Source: Mycolicibacterium sphagni (lineage in GTDB: Bacteria; Actinomycetota; Actinomycetes; Mycobacteriales; Mycobacteriaceae). From it: a stretch of DNA of 64,000 bases. The stretch covers positions 124,001-188,000 of the forward strand of contig NZ_VBSB01000036.1 in assembly GCF_013337765.1 (NCBI RefSeq), given 5' to 3'. The translations under genes and the position numbers were made by a program. The notes below the pieces were generated by a model. It ran no database searches, was not told the origin of the DNA, and was given only the letters and a program-made list of their open reading frames with translations. Shown piece after piece: positions 16,315 through 24,856 of the stretch (position 1 is the first letter of the stretch; every line of letters starts with the position of its first letter).

Positions 16315-16911
16315 TCAGGCGCGTCCACCATTGAGCGCACATCCCATTTGTGCGTTCTTGGCATCGGTGTTCATATCGCTGGCGGTCTGGTTGAGTGAAT
16401 CGCCACCGCCTCGAACACCCATGATTATCAACAGTTTTGCCGCCCTGAACGACCACGACCGCATGGGATCTGCGATGTCACCGGGCAGCCCGGGCGTGTT
16501 GGCCGCGTCCAGAGCCGTCGAGGCGGCCTCCCGCAATGCGGTGCGGCCGATGACATTCGAGTTGGCAACGTTCGGGTCTTGGTAATTCACGCTGTTCCCG
16601 CCGCCGGCGGTGTTGTACGCGAAGTCTTCGTAATTGTTGGCCGCGTAGTCCAATGCCACGCCGAACTGCTTGCAGGCTGTGAGTACGGCTTCGTAGGCGC
16701 CCTGGTCCGGTGGCGGCCCGGCGTCCGGTGGCGGTACGTCGAGCGGTGGGGCCGCTGGCGCCGCATTGGCCGGGATGGGGCCCGGCGCGGGACCGGGTGC
16801 CACGGTCTGACTATCCGGGTCAGCAGCGGCAACCTGGCTGGCGCCCAACGCCAATCCAGACGCCAGCACAGCGGCCGTAAGGGCTCGACCGCACAACAGT
16901 GATGTTCTCAT
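16315..16911 (-). CDS. Secreted hypothetical protein
   Basis: A 198-residue exported protein: signal peptide about residues 1-30 (LCGRALTAAVLASGLALGAS, cleavage near AAA-D), a Pro/Ala-rich segment (31-72) and a C-terminal domain. The domain runs from YEAVLTACKQFGVALDYAANN to NAQMGCALNGGRA, with two cysteines near its ends. The cysteine layout is loosely like that of the membrane-anchored protein at 14067-14561, so they may share a fold. No function is known to me. It converges with the PGRS-like gene across the hairpin terminator. Confidence 0.75.
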   Translation of the reverse strand: MRTSLLCGRALTAAVLASGLALGASQVAAADPDSQTVAPGPAPGPIPANAAPAAPPLDVPPPDAGPPPDQGAYEAVLTACKQFGVALDYAANNYEDFAYNTAGGGNSVNYQDPNVANSNVIGRTALREAASTALDAANTPGLPGDIADPMRSWSFRAAKLLIIMGVRGGGDSLNQTASDMNTDAKNAQMGCALNGGRA

Positions 16912-17296
16912 CGCTTCCTCCTGGATCGTGGGCTCCCCCGAACCGTCCGGCTGGAAGTTCCAAACCAGCCCAACCCCGAACCCGTGGCGACAGGGTTCCT
17001 CAGGTCAGGACGACAGTGATGATCAACGGATTAGCTGACCGAAAAGTGAACGGACAGCGAACATCGGGCGCCACCGAAGGATCCATCCGGTGTCACCTTC
17101 ACCGGCATCGCGGCGAGTTGGTACCACCTTGAGACCGAAAACCCCCCGCTTGGCTGTGAGCGGCGGGAAATGACGCTCGGTAGACGGTAATCGGGCGGGA
17201 GTTGTTGGTGCGGTGTTTACCGCCCCGACACCCGCCAACTCAATGATTCCCTCCGAACGACTTGTGGATATCAACGACGAGAGGCGCCAACACGAC
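16912..17296. other. 385-base intergenic region before the first MspA porin
   Basis: The region separates a minus-strand secreted-protein gene from the plus-strand MspA gene and must hold both promoters. The right-hand 108 bases resemble the leader of the next porin gene. The rest contains short ORFs with no protein-like composition; I see nothing else I can support. Confidence 0.5.
17189..17296 (+). repeat. Leader duplicated with porin gene, copy 1
   Basis: From AATCGGGCG to the porin ATG this leader aligns with the leader at 18087-18190: the shared pieces TGTTGG, GACACCC, TCAAT and AGGCGCC occur in order, mostly without gaps over the first 55 bases. Porin gene and promoter/leader therefore appear to have been duplicated together. 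Confidence 0.55.
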
Positions 17297-17980
17297 ATGT
17301 TGAAACGCTTTGCCGCAGTGGCCGGAGTATGCCTGCTGGCCCCGATTGGATCGGCTTCGCTGGCGCTGGCCGACCCGCCGGCTGATCCCAACGTGGCGCC
17401 CGCCGCCAACGTCGGCCCAGCGGGGCCCATGCCCTCTGCTGCGCCCGGAGTTCTCAAGACACCCGACGGCTGGGTGCTGAACGTAGTGGGCAAGAACGAG
17501 TCCATGGAACCCGTGGCCTCCCTGACCAATTCGCCGTGGTCGCGCGAGTATCTGGTGGACGGAACGTTCACCGGTGACGTCAGCGGTGGCGGCAGCACCA
17601 AGCTGGCCGGTGGCACGCTCGAAGCCGGCTACCAGATCGGCTGCGGCATCATCCAGGACGACCTCGAATCGATCACCTCCGCCGGCATCACCCCCGGTGT
17701 CGGCATCCCGCTGGTGAACGGATCGCTGCTGCCGATCACCCTCGGCCTGTCGCTGTCCAATCAGCTCAAGATCGACCTCAAGCCCGGCACGGTGAACATC
17801 GTTCCGGTGGGCAAGAAGTCGTTCAAGGGCACCAAGCCACGCGTGTCGATCACCGGCTTCCGGGTCAAGATCGACGGTTGCGCGGGCCAGTCCTTCATCC
17901 GCTCGTACGCGACGCTGACGAGCTCGACCGACAACACCGACGACGTGGTGACCTACCTCGGCGTCACCAAGGCCGTTTAA
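17297..17980 (+). CDS. MspA-family porin, first tandem copy
   Basis: A 227-residue member of the MspA octameric outer-membrane porin family, which admits small hydrophilic nutrients. It has a signal peptide (residues 1-26, ending LALA-DPP), a low-complexity Pro/Ala linker (27-50) and a beta-rich domain with GGTLEAGYQIGCG, KPGTVNIVPV and FIRSYATLTSSTD. Cys116 and Cys195 are conserved in the two paralogues in this window, whereas classical MspA has none. The ATG of MLKRFAAVAG was chosen since it begins the signal peptide; an earlier GTG adds an unlikely leader. A hairpin terminator follows. Confidence 0.88.
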   Translation: MLKRFAAVAGVCLLAPIGSASLALADPPADPNVAPAANVGPAGPMPSAAPGVLKTPDGWVLNVVGKNESMEPVASLTNSPWSREYLVDGTFTGDVSGGGSTKLAGGTLEAGYQIGCGIIQDDLESITSAGITPGVGIPLVNGSLLPITLGLSLSNQLKIDLKPGTVNIVPVGKKSFKGTKPRVSITGFRVKIDGCAGQSFIRSYATLTSSTDNTDDVVTYLGVTKAV

Positions 17981-18003
17981 CAACTTCACATCGTCGTTCG
18001 CAC

Positions 18004-18044
18004 AATCGGCTGCCCGTCACCGACGTGGTGGGGGGCAGCCGATT
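18004..18044 (+). terminator. Hairpin terminator after the first porin
   Basis: AATCGGCTGCC (18004-18014) and GGCAGCCGATT (18034-18044) form an 11-bp perfect stem around a 19-base loop, 24 bases past the porin stop. Position and stability fit a terminator. No long T-run follows. Confidence 0.7.
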
Positions 18045-18086
18045 TGAACACCGGATAGCACCAAATAGGGACGTTCAGTGGATGAG

Positions 18087-18190
18087 AATCGGGCGCTGAC
18101 TGTTGGCGCTGCGTTCACCAATTGGACACCCCACCCATCAATCATTTCTCAGGGAAAATCCCAGTGACAGACGGAAGGCGCCGACAGGAT
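18087..18190 (+). repeat. Leader duplicated with porin gene, copy 2
   Basis: Counterpart of 17189-17296: it starts with the same AATCGGGCG, contains TGTTGG, GACACCC and TCAAT at equal spacing, and ends with GGAAGGCGCCGACAGGAT before the ATG. Conservation of non-coding sequence suggests a shared promoter or leader control. Confidence 0.55.
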
Positions 18191-18871
18191 ATGTTGCATC
18201 GCTTTGCCACCGCGGCTGCAGTTTGCATGCTGATCCCGATGGGAGCGACCCCGCTCGCGTTGGCCGACCCGGCCGATCCGGCGGCGCCGCCCGTCGCCGA
18301 CGCTGGTGCTCCACCACCGGACAACGGCGTCGTCGCTTCTGAAGTTCCCGGTATTGCCAAGACCCCCGACGGCCGCACCCTGACGGTGGCTGCCAAGGAC
18401 GAGACCCAGGTGCCCGTGGCACCCTTGACGACATCCCTGTCGTCGCGCGACTGGGTGGTCGGCGCAACGTTCACCGGCACCACGACCGGTTCGGTGTCCG
18501 GCGGGACACTCGAGGCCGGCTACCAGATCGGCTGCGGCGTGGAAATGGACAAGGTCAAGCTCAACGGCTCGATCGGCGCCTCCTTGGGTAACGGCAGCCT
18601 CACCACCACCGGCGTCTCGTTGCCGGGCTCGATCAGCTTCCCGATTCAGGGTCAGTTCGAGGTGGAGCCCCGGCCGGGCACCGTCACCAACGTCGTCGTC
18701 GACAAGAAGACGTTCAAGGGCACCTCCGCTCGCATCACGCTCAAGGATGTCCACATCAAGGTCGACAACTGCGTGGGCGCGTCGTCGCTGCGCTCCTACG
18801 CGGTGCTGACCAGCTCGGGCACCGACGCCGACGACATCGTCGCCTACTACGGCGTCACCAAGGTCTTCTGA
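18191..18871 (+). CDS. MspA-family porin, second tandem copy
   Basis: A 226-residue paralogue of the preceding porin: signal peptide 1-26 (MLHRFATAAAVCMLIPMG), linker with APPPDNG, then TLTVAAKDETQVP, GGTLEAGYQIGCGVE, KKTFKGTSARITL and SYAVLTSSGTD. Cys115 and Cys194 are spaced 79 apart as in copy one. The first-strand TLTV motif resembles the mature start of MspA. The ATG matches that of copy one. The next secreted-protein gene starts only 7 bases after the stop, so the two are probably co-transcribed. Confidence 0.88.
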   Translation: MLHRFATAAAVCMLIPMGATPLALADPADPAAPPVADAGAPPPDNGVVASEVPGIAKTPDGRTLTVAAKDETQVPVAPLTTSLSSRDWVVGATFTGTTTGSVSGGTLEAGYQIGCGVEMDKVKLNGSIGASLGNGSLTTTGVSLPGSISFPIQGQFEVEPRPGTVTNVVVDKKTFKGTSARITLKDVHIKVDNCVGASSLRSYAVLTSSGTDADDIVAYYGVTKVF

Positions 18872-18878
18872 CCTCGTA

Positions 18879-19523
18879 ATGGACCACCTCTACAGAACGC
18901 TCGTCACGGGTGCGGCCACGGCCGCCCTCGTGGTCGGCGCGGCGGTCACCTCCATGGCGACCGCCGCCGCCGACGACCTGCCGCCTGCCGACCCAGGGGC
19001 GCCCCCGGCACCACCCGCTCCGATCGGGATCGTTCCGCCTGCGACGACCATCTCGGATTCGCTCAACGGATTCGCGGGCCTGTTCGGCGGCCCCGCAGGC
19101 AATCAGATGCTGCTCGGCCAAGCGCCGGCACCGGTCGCCGCTCCCGGGGGTGTCGACGCCGCGGCCACCCCGCCGAACGTCGGCATCCTCGACAACGCGT
19201 CCCTGCTGCCGCAGAACTATCGCACGATGCAGGGTGCTGACGATCTGACCCCGTCCCCCTACGATCTGCAATCCGGTGTGCCACCCGGCCCGTTCGCTAG
19301 GGTCGACGCCATCAAGGGTGCTCACGCCATGATCCACGGCGCGTTGGGTCGCATGCCCGCCGAACAACTCGGACAGCCGTTGCCGGGAATCGCGCCACTG
19401 CCGGGGATCAACATCCCGGCCGGGCCGGTGGATTTCCTGCCCGATCCGGCGGCACCGCCTCCTCCCGGGGCCCCAGCGGATCCGGCACTGCCGCTACCTC
19501 CCCCGCCGGCTCCGGTCGGCTGA
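18879..19523 (+). CDS. Proline-rich secreted protein A
   Basis: A 214-residue exported protein: signal peptide (about 1-32, GAATAALVVGAAVTSMATA), a Pro/Ala-rich segment, a central region (LLGQAPAP, ILDNASLLPQNYRTMQ) and the motif LGQPLPGIAPLPGINIP, ending in a Pro-rich tail. It has no enzymatic motif that I recognise. The next gene encodes a paralogue with the same order of motifs. Because it directly follows the porin, a cell-wall or porin-associated role is plausible but unproven. Confidence 0.75.
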   Translation: MDHLYRTLVTGAATAALVVGAAVTSMATAAADDLPPADPGAPPAPPAPIGIVPPATTISDSLNGFAGLFGGPAGNQMLLGQAPAPVAAPGGVDAAATPPNVGILDNASLLPQNYRTMQGADDLTPSPYDLQSGVPPGPFARVDAIKGAHAMIHGALGRMPAEQLGQPLPGIAPLPGINIPAGPVDFLPDPAAPPPPGAPADPALPLPPPPAPVG

Positions 19524-19608
19524 CCGCATCCTCGGCGCCGTTCGCGGCATCGGTGCGCCCGTAGCCGACTACGGTGTGACGAGGATCCAGGTCAGGAGGG
19601 TTGGCGGC

Positions 19609-20226
19609 ATGAGCACAGACGATCGCACGTTGGCGCCGAAGCTGATGCTCGCGGCTGCGGTCGCGATCGGTGCCGCCCTTGCCGGGCCGCCATGTGCGGT
19701 AGCCGATCCCGGCCCGGGCGACCCACCGATTCCACCGGCACCCCCAGCGGGTTTCGTCCCGCCCAATGCGACCATCGGCAGCGCGTTGGCACAGGCAGGC
19801 GCGCCGTCCGTCGGGCCGGTGGGGTTACCCGACCTGTCCACGTACGCCTCGGGACTTCTCCTGGGGCAGAACCCGGTTCCGTCGGTGCCGGGAACGCAGG
19901 GCGCCGTCGCGACCCCGGACCTGCACGCGTTCAACAATCAATATCTGGTGCCACAGAACGTCACGCCCGCTGCGCCCGGCCAGGGCGTCGCCGACACCGG
20001 TATCGGCCCGTCGGAGGAAGCACCGGGCACTGGACGGCTGGCGTTCCTGCGCCGACTTCACGAGATGTATCAGGGCGGTGCGCTCGACGGCGCGTTGCTC
20101 GGGCAGGTCCCCTACTCTCAACTCGGCGAGCCGCTGCCGGGCACTGCTCCCGGCCCCGAAATCGATGTCCCACCGGGACTCGGCTACGGCCTGGCAGATC
20201 CGGCCGAACCCGCGCCAACCCCATGA
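19609..20226 (+). CDS. Proline-rich secreted protein B, paralogue of A
   Basis: A 205-residue exported protein with the architecture of its neighbour: signal peptide (KLMLAAAVAIGAALAGPP), Pro-rich segment, LLLGQNPVPSVPG, then FNNQYLVPQNVTP and LGEPLPGTAPGPEIDVPPG. Identity with protein A is low except in these motifs. The ATG follows GGAGGGTTGGCGGC, a strong ribosome site that excludes the earlier in-frame start. Function is unknown; the pair probably arose by duplication. Confidence 0.75.
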   Translation: MSTDDRTLAPKLMLAAAVAIGAALAGPPCAVADPGPGDPPIPPAPPAGFVPPNATIGSALAQAGAPSVGPVGLPDLSTYASGLLLGQNPVPSVPGTQGAVATPDLHAFNNQYLVPQNVTPAAPGQGVADTGIGPSEEAPGTGRLAFLRRLHEMYQGGALDGALLGQVPYSQLGEPLPGTAPGPEIDVPPGLGYGLADPAEPAPTP

Positions 20227-20297
20227 GTGCGACGCGCCCGCAACATTCACCCATCGGCAAAGTGCCGTGGGGGTTCTGGTGCTAGCATCCGAAACCT

Positions 20298-21287
20298 ATG
20301 CCTGCTAACGCCCCGCGCGTGATCGTCGAGCCAGACGACGGTGTGGACCCGGTCCTCGAATTCATCATGAGCGCGCAAAGCTCGCTTCTGATAAAGCAAT
20401 TCACCTTCACCGAGCCCAGCTTGGTGGAGGCTGCGATCGATCGGAAGAAGGCTGGCGTCAACGTCCGGATCATGTTGAATCCGCAGCGGTCTGGCGGCGA
20501 TCGGGCCAACGACGAGAGCTACGAGACGTTCAAGAGCGCCGGCATCGACGTCCAGTGGTCAAGCCCCAAATTCTATGTGACGCATGAGAAGTCGATCGTC
20601 GTCGACGAAAGCGCGGCAATGGTCGCCACCTACAACCTGATGATCAAGTACTTCACGCTCACCCGCGACTACGGGATCATCACCCACGACCCGCTGCACG
20701 TGGCACAGATCATCGACGTGTTCAACGCCGACTGGGAGCATCGCGACTTCACACCGCCCAGATACGAAGGACTGCTGTGGAGTAACTCCAATTCGCGTTA
20801 TCACATGGCACGTTTCATCGACTCCGCTGAGCGCAAGCTGTACATCCAGCACCCCAAGTACGTCGACGCCGTGATCCTCGACCACATCGCGGCGGCCGCC
20901 CACCGCGGCGTCAGGGTGCGCGTCTTGTGCGGGGGCAAACACGGCATCAGCGAGTGGGACATCCTCGATACGTTCGCGTCGCTGCGGACGCTGCGCCGGT
21001 TCGGCGTCGAGGTGCGCAAGCAGAAGAACCTGCGGGTGCACGCCAAGCTGTTGATCATCGATGGCAGAGAGGTTCTGGTCGGGTCGATGAACATCGACCG
21101 CAGCGCCTTCGACCTGCGCCGCGAACTCGGCATCACCAGCGACGACCCCGACGTTGTGGCCCGGCTCAAAGAGGTCTTCAAAAGCGACTGGCAGATTTCC
21201 AACCACTACGAGCCGCCCGACCCGCTGGAGAAGAACCGTCCTGTTGAGGACGAGTTCCCTCACGACCATGATCTGGTCCATGAGTGA
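20298..21287 (+). CDS. Phospholipase D-like (HKD) family protein
   Basis: A 329-residue protein with two phosphatidyltransferase/phosphodiesterase HKD motifs: HEKSIVVDESAAMVATYNL in the first half and HAKLLIIDGREVLVGSMN in the second. Both keep the His and Lys; the two halves would build one active site. No transmembrane span is present, unlike bacterial cardiolipin synthases, so a cytosolic phospholipase D-like or nuclease-type hydrolase is also possible. It overlaps the chromate-transporter start by eight bases, suggesting one transcript. Confidence 0.88.
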   Translation: MPANAPRVIVEPDDGVDPVLEFIMSAQSSLLIKQFTFTEPSLVEAAIDRKKAGVNVRIMLNPQRSGGDRANDESYETFKSAGIDVQWSSPKFYVTHEKSIVVDESAAMVATYNLMIKYFTLTRDYGIITHDPLHVAQIIDVFNADWEHRDFTPPRYEGLLWSNSNSRYHMARFIDSAERKLYIQHPKYVDAVILDHIAAAAHRGVRVRVLCGGKHGISEWDILDTFASLRTLRRFGVEVRKQKNLRVHAKLLIIDGREVLVGSMNIDRSAFDLRRELGITSDDPDVVARLKEVFKSDWQISNHYEPPDPLEKNRPVEDEFPHDHDLVHE

Positions 21288-21867
21288 GCCCGGACCGACC
21301 ATGGAGAAGGTCTCCTTGCTGGAGATCGCCCGCACGTTCAACCACATCGCGCTCGCATCATTCGGCGGCGGGCTAGGAGCCTGGTCGCGGGAAGTCATCG
21401 TCGTCGAGAAGAAATGGCTCGGCGAGGAGGAGTTCCTCTCCGCCATGACGATGTGCCGGATCGTGCCCGGCGCCAACCAGGTGAATCTTGCGGTCTTCGT
21501 CGGCACCAAGATGAAGGGCCTCACCGGTGCCATCGCGGCGTTGATCGGGCTCTGCCTGATGCCGGTCGCGATCGTCCTCACGCTGGGCTTCGTCTACTTC
21601 ACCTTCAAAGAAGTGCCCGCCGTGAAGGGCGCACTGCACGGCGCCTCGGCCGCCGCGGTCGCGCTCACGTTGGCGATGGTGATCCAGACCGGCCAGAAAT
21701 GCCTCAAAGGCGTGATGCCGATCGTCTTTTTCCTGGCCAGCTTCGTACTCAACGGTCTGATGCGCTGGCCGCTGCTGACCACGCTGGCGATCCTGGCGCC
21801 ACTCAGCCTGATCTGGGCCTGGCCCCGCAAGCAGCGGGACCCGGAGCCGGAGCGGGTCGAGGCATGA
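21280..21867 (+). CDS. Chromate transporter (CHR) subunit, first half
   Basis: A 195-residue single-domain CHR protein with about five to six hydrophobic spans. The N-terminal NHIALASFGGGLGAWSREVIV is a variant of the conserved FGGP/FGG motif, and MTMCRIVPGANQVNLAVFVG matches the second CHR signature. Start alternatives are 21268 and 21301; 21280 was chosen because it lies in the best overlap with the PLD gene. It forms a pair with the next gene; short CHR proteins work as heteropartners. Chromate or another anion is the likely cargo. Confidence 0.82.
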   Translation: MSEPGPTMEKVSLLEIARTFNHIALASFGGGLGAWSREVIVVEKKWLGEEEFLSAMTMCRIVPGANQVNLAVFVGTKMKGLTGAIAALIGLCLMPVAIVLTLGFVYFTFKEVPAVKGALHGASAAAVALTLAMVIQTGQKCLKGVMPIVFFLASFVLNGLMRWPLLTTLAILAPLSLIWAWPRKQRDPEPERVEA

Positions 21868-22409
21868 AAACCTTCCTCGCGCTGATGGGAATGTTCGGCT
21901 CGCTGTCGCTGCTGTCGATCGGCGGGGGCAACACCGTCCTGCCCGATATGCACCTCCAGGCGGTGAGCGGCCACCACTGGCTGACCAATTCCCAGTTCGC
22001 CGATATCTTCTCGATTTCGCAGGCCGCACCGGGGCCGAGCATCCTGATCGTGTCGCTGGTCGGCTACGCCGCCGGGCTGGGCGTGGCCGGGGTTTTCGGC
22101 GGCATCGTCGGCGGCGTACTCGCCACGATCGCGATGGTGGTGCCCGCAGCCGGGCTGATGTACCTGATCACCCTGTCCTGGCAGAAGGCCCAGAAATCCA
22201 AACTGCGCTACGCCGTCGAGAAGGGTTTTGCGCCGCTGACCGTGGGACTGATCCTGGCCAGCTCATTGGTCATGAGCAAGGCCGCCGACCATGACTGGCG
22301 GGCCTATCTGATCACCGGTGTCGCGACGCTGATCTTCGTCAGGACCAAGACCAACCCGCTCATCGTGGTGGGCGCTGCCGCTCTGCTGGGGTACGTCGGG
22401 TTCGTCTGA
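21864..22409 (+). CDS. Chromate transporter (CHR) subunit, second half
   Basis: A 181-residue CHR-domain membrane protein, coupled to the first half by an ATGA overlap. SLSLLSIGGGNTVLPDMH is the second-domain equivalent of the FGG motif, and FSISQAAPGPSILIVSLVGY matches the conserved Q-PGP signature. About five hydrophobic spans follow. Together the two genes equal one full-length ChrA transporter split in two. Confidence 0.85.
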   Translation: MKTFLALMGMFGSLSLLSIGGGNTVLPDMHLQAVSGHHWLTNSQFADIFSISQAAPGPSILIVSLVGYAAGLGVAGVFGGIVGGVLATIAMVVPAAGLMYLITLSWQKAQKSKLRYAVEKGFAPLTVGLILASSLVMSKAADHDWRAYLITGVATLIFVRTKTNPLIVVGAAALLGYVGFV

Positions 22410-22483
22410 CCACCAGGGCACTCAGACACCCGCTCACCTGGCCAATGAGACTTCCCAGCAGCATCTCGGGATAAGTTGCAGCG

Positions 22484-24856
22484 ATGCGAGTTGACGGGCG
22501 CGATGTTGCCGTTTCCGGCGACGTGCTGCTCCCGCTGGCCCGCCGGACCAATGACATCGTGCGACTCGGGCTGGCGACGCTCTTCCTGGCCATCATCATC
22601 ACCAGCTCCCTGATCACCCGCAACGACTGGGTCGGGCTGGAGAAGTCGGTGTCGCGGATCGTGGGAGTGCTCACTCCCACCCAGTCCAACCTGGTCTATC
22701 TGGCCTACGGCGTGGCGATCCTGGCACTGCCGTTCGTCATCCTGATCGGGCTGATCGCCGCGCGGCAGTGGAAGCTGTTCGCGGCGTACGCGGCGGCCGG
22801 GTTCCTCGCCGTGTTCTCCCTGTCCATCACCGGCAACGGGATTGCCGCTCCGCGCTGGCATTTCGACCTCTCGGAGCGGCTGTCGACCACCCTGTCGCAG
22901 TTCCTCGACGATCCGCGCTGGATCGCGATGCTCGCCGCCGTCCTGACGGTCTGCGGGCCATGGCTACCGGCGCGATGGCGTCGATGGTGGTGGACCCTCC
23001 TGCTGGCATTCGTGCCGATTCACCTCGTCGTGAGCGCGGTCGTTCCGGCCCGGTCACTGCTCGGGCTGTCGGTCGGTTGGTTCGTCGGCGCGCTGACGGT
23101 GTGGGTGGTGGGCACCCCGGGTCTCGAAGTCCCGCTCGACGGAGCGGTGCGGGCGTTGTCCCGCCGGGGCTTCCTGGTGACATCGCTGACGGTGGTGCGC
23201 CCGGCCAGCACCGGCCCGTTGGAGCTGTCGGCGGCCGACGATACGGGCGCGCGCGTGGTCGTCGAGATGTACGGGCCCAATCAACGCAGCGGCGGCGCGC
23301 TGCGGCAGTTCTGGCGCTGGCTGATTCTGCGCGACGCCGAGACCGCGCCCCTGCAGGCCTCGATGCGCCGCGCGGTCGAACACCGCGCATTGATGACGAT
23401 CGCGGTCGGCGACCTGGGGGTGTCGAACACCACCACGATGGCGGTCGCGGCGCTGGCGCGCGGGTGGACGTTGTACGCACACACCCCCTCGCTCGGCACC
23501 CCTATCGGCACCGCCTCCGATGAGGCTCTGGTGACCACGATCTGGGGATCGCTCGGGGTGCTGCACCGTCACCAGATCGCCCATGGCGACCTGCGTTTCA
23601 AAGAGATGACCGTCGATTCGGGCAAGGTGCTGTTCGGCGGCTTCGGCAGTTCCGAGTTCGGGGCGACCGACGAACAGCTGCAGTCCGATATCGCAGCGCT
23701 GCTGGTGACGACGAGCGATCGATTCGGCGCCGAGCCGGCCGTCCGGGCGGCAGTCGACACGCTGGGCAAGGAGACCGTCCTCAACGCATCGCGACGCCTC
23801 ACCAGAGCGGCGGTGCCGGCCCGAATTCGCAAGTCGGTCAACGATCCCAAGGCTGTCATGGCCGCCGCGCGCGATGAGGTGAAGCGGCAGACCGGGGCCG
23901 ACGAGATCAAGACCGAGACCATCACCCGGTTCACCCGCAAGCAGGTCATCCAACTGGTTCTGCTCGTGGCACTGGTCTACGTCGCCTACCCCTTCATCAG
24001 CACGGTGCCTACCTTCTTCAGTGAACTGCGCAACGCGAACTGGTGGTGGGCGCTGCTCGGGCTCGCGGTGTCCGCGCTCACGTATGTCGGTGCGGCAGCG
24101 GCATTGTGGGCGTGCGCGTCCGGCCTGGTCAGCTTCCACAATCTGGTTATCATGCAGTTCGCCAACACCTTTGCCGCCACCACCACACCGGCCGGTGTCG
24201 GCGGGCTGGCGCTCAGCACGCGCTTCCTACAGAAGGGCGGCCTGGGCGCGTTGCGGGCCACCGCCGCCGTCGCACTGCAGCAAGCCGTACAGGTGATCAC
24301 CCATGTGACACTGCTGATCTTCTTCAGCGTAGCCGCCGGAGCCACCGCCGACCTGTCCCATTTCGTGCCGAGCACCACGCTGCTCTACCTGATCGGCGGC
24401 GTCGCGCTGGGCATGCTGGGGACATTTCTGTTGGTGCCACGAGCACGACGGTGGCTCGGCACTGCGGTCCGCCCCCGTATCCAAGAGGTCGGCAACGAGC
24501 TGCTCGACCTGATCCGCGAACCCAAGCGGTTGGCGATCATCGTGCTGGGTTGTGCCACAACGACTCTGGGACAAGCCCTGGTGTTGTGGTCCAGTATCGA
24601 AGCGTTCGGCGGTGACACCACGTTCGTCACGGTCACCATCGTGACGATGGTCGGCGGCACCCTCGCATCGGCCGCACCCACGCCGGGCGGTGTCGGCGCG
24701 GTGGAGGCGGCACTGATCGGTGGACTCGCCGCCTTCGGCGTTCCCGCCGCTGTCGGAGTGCCAGCGGTGCTGCTGTACCGGGTACTGACGTGCTGGCTGC
24801 CGGTGTTCGCGGGTTGGCCGATCATGCGGTGGCTCACCGCAAGAGAGATGATCTAG
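22484..24856 (+). CDS. Large membrane protein: kinase-like domain plus MprF/flippase-like domain
   Basis: A 790-residue protein in three parts. Residues about 20-225 hold several transmembrane spans. Residues about 235-475 resemble a protein-kinase/ABC1-like fold, with HGDL at 367-370 and FGGFGSSEFG near 384-393. Residues about 485-790 are a lysylphosphatidylglycerol synthase/flippase-type region with eight or so spans (FAATTTPAGVGGLALSTRFL and TPGGVGAVEAALIGG are its signatures). The catalytic loop lacks the usual Asn (Glu374) and DFG is GFG (386-388), so the kinase part is probably inactive. It has no lysyl-transferase domain. Role in lipid translocation is inferred. Confidence 0.82.
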   Translation: MRVDGRDVAVSGDVLLPLARRTNDIVRLGLATLFLAIIITSSLITRNDWVGLEKSVSRIVGVLTPTQSNLVYLAYGVAILALPFVILIGLIAARQWKLFAAYAAAGFLAVFSLSITGNGIAAPRWHFDLSERLSTTLSQFLDDPRWIAMLAAVLTVCGPWLPARWRRWWWTLLLAFVPIHLVVSAVVPARSLLGLSVGWFVGALTVWVVGTPGLEVPLDGAVRALSRRGFLVTSLTVVRPASTGPLELSAADDTGARVVVEMYGPNQRSGGALRQFWRWLILRDAETAPLQASMRRAVEHRALMTIAVGDLGVSNTTTMAVAALARGWTLYAHTPSLGTPIGTASDEALVTTIWGSLGVLHRHQIAHGDLRFKEMTVDSGKVLFGGFGSSEFGATDEQLQSDIAALLVTTSDRFGAEPAVRAAVDTLGKETVLNASRRLTRAAVPARIRKSVNDPKAVMAAARDEVKRQTGADEIKTETITRFTRKQVIQLVLLVALVYVAYPFISTVPTFFSELRNANWWWALLGLAVSALTYVGAAAALWACASGLVSFHNLVIMQFANTFAATTTPAGVGGLALSTRFLQKGGLGALRATAAVALQQAVQVITHVTLLIFFSVAAGATADLSHFVPSTTLLYLIGGVALGMLGTFLLVPRARRWLGTAVRPRIQEVGNELLDLIREPKRLAIIVLGCATTTLGQALVLWSSIEAFGGDTTFVTVTIVTMVGGTLASAAPTPGGVGAVEAALIGGLAAFGVPAAVGVPAVLLYRVLTCWLPVFAGWPIMRWLTAREMI

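Noticed and set aside
22484..24856. Reading the 790-residue protein as LysX/MprF lysyl-phosphatidylglycerol synthase
   Set aside because: The aminoacyl-transferase domain is missing; only the flippase-like region is present.
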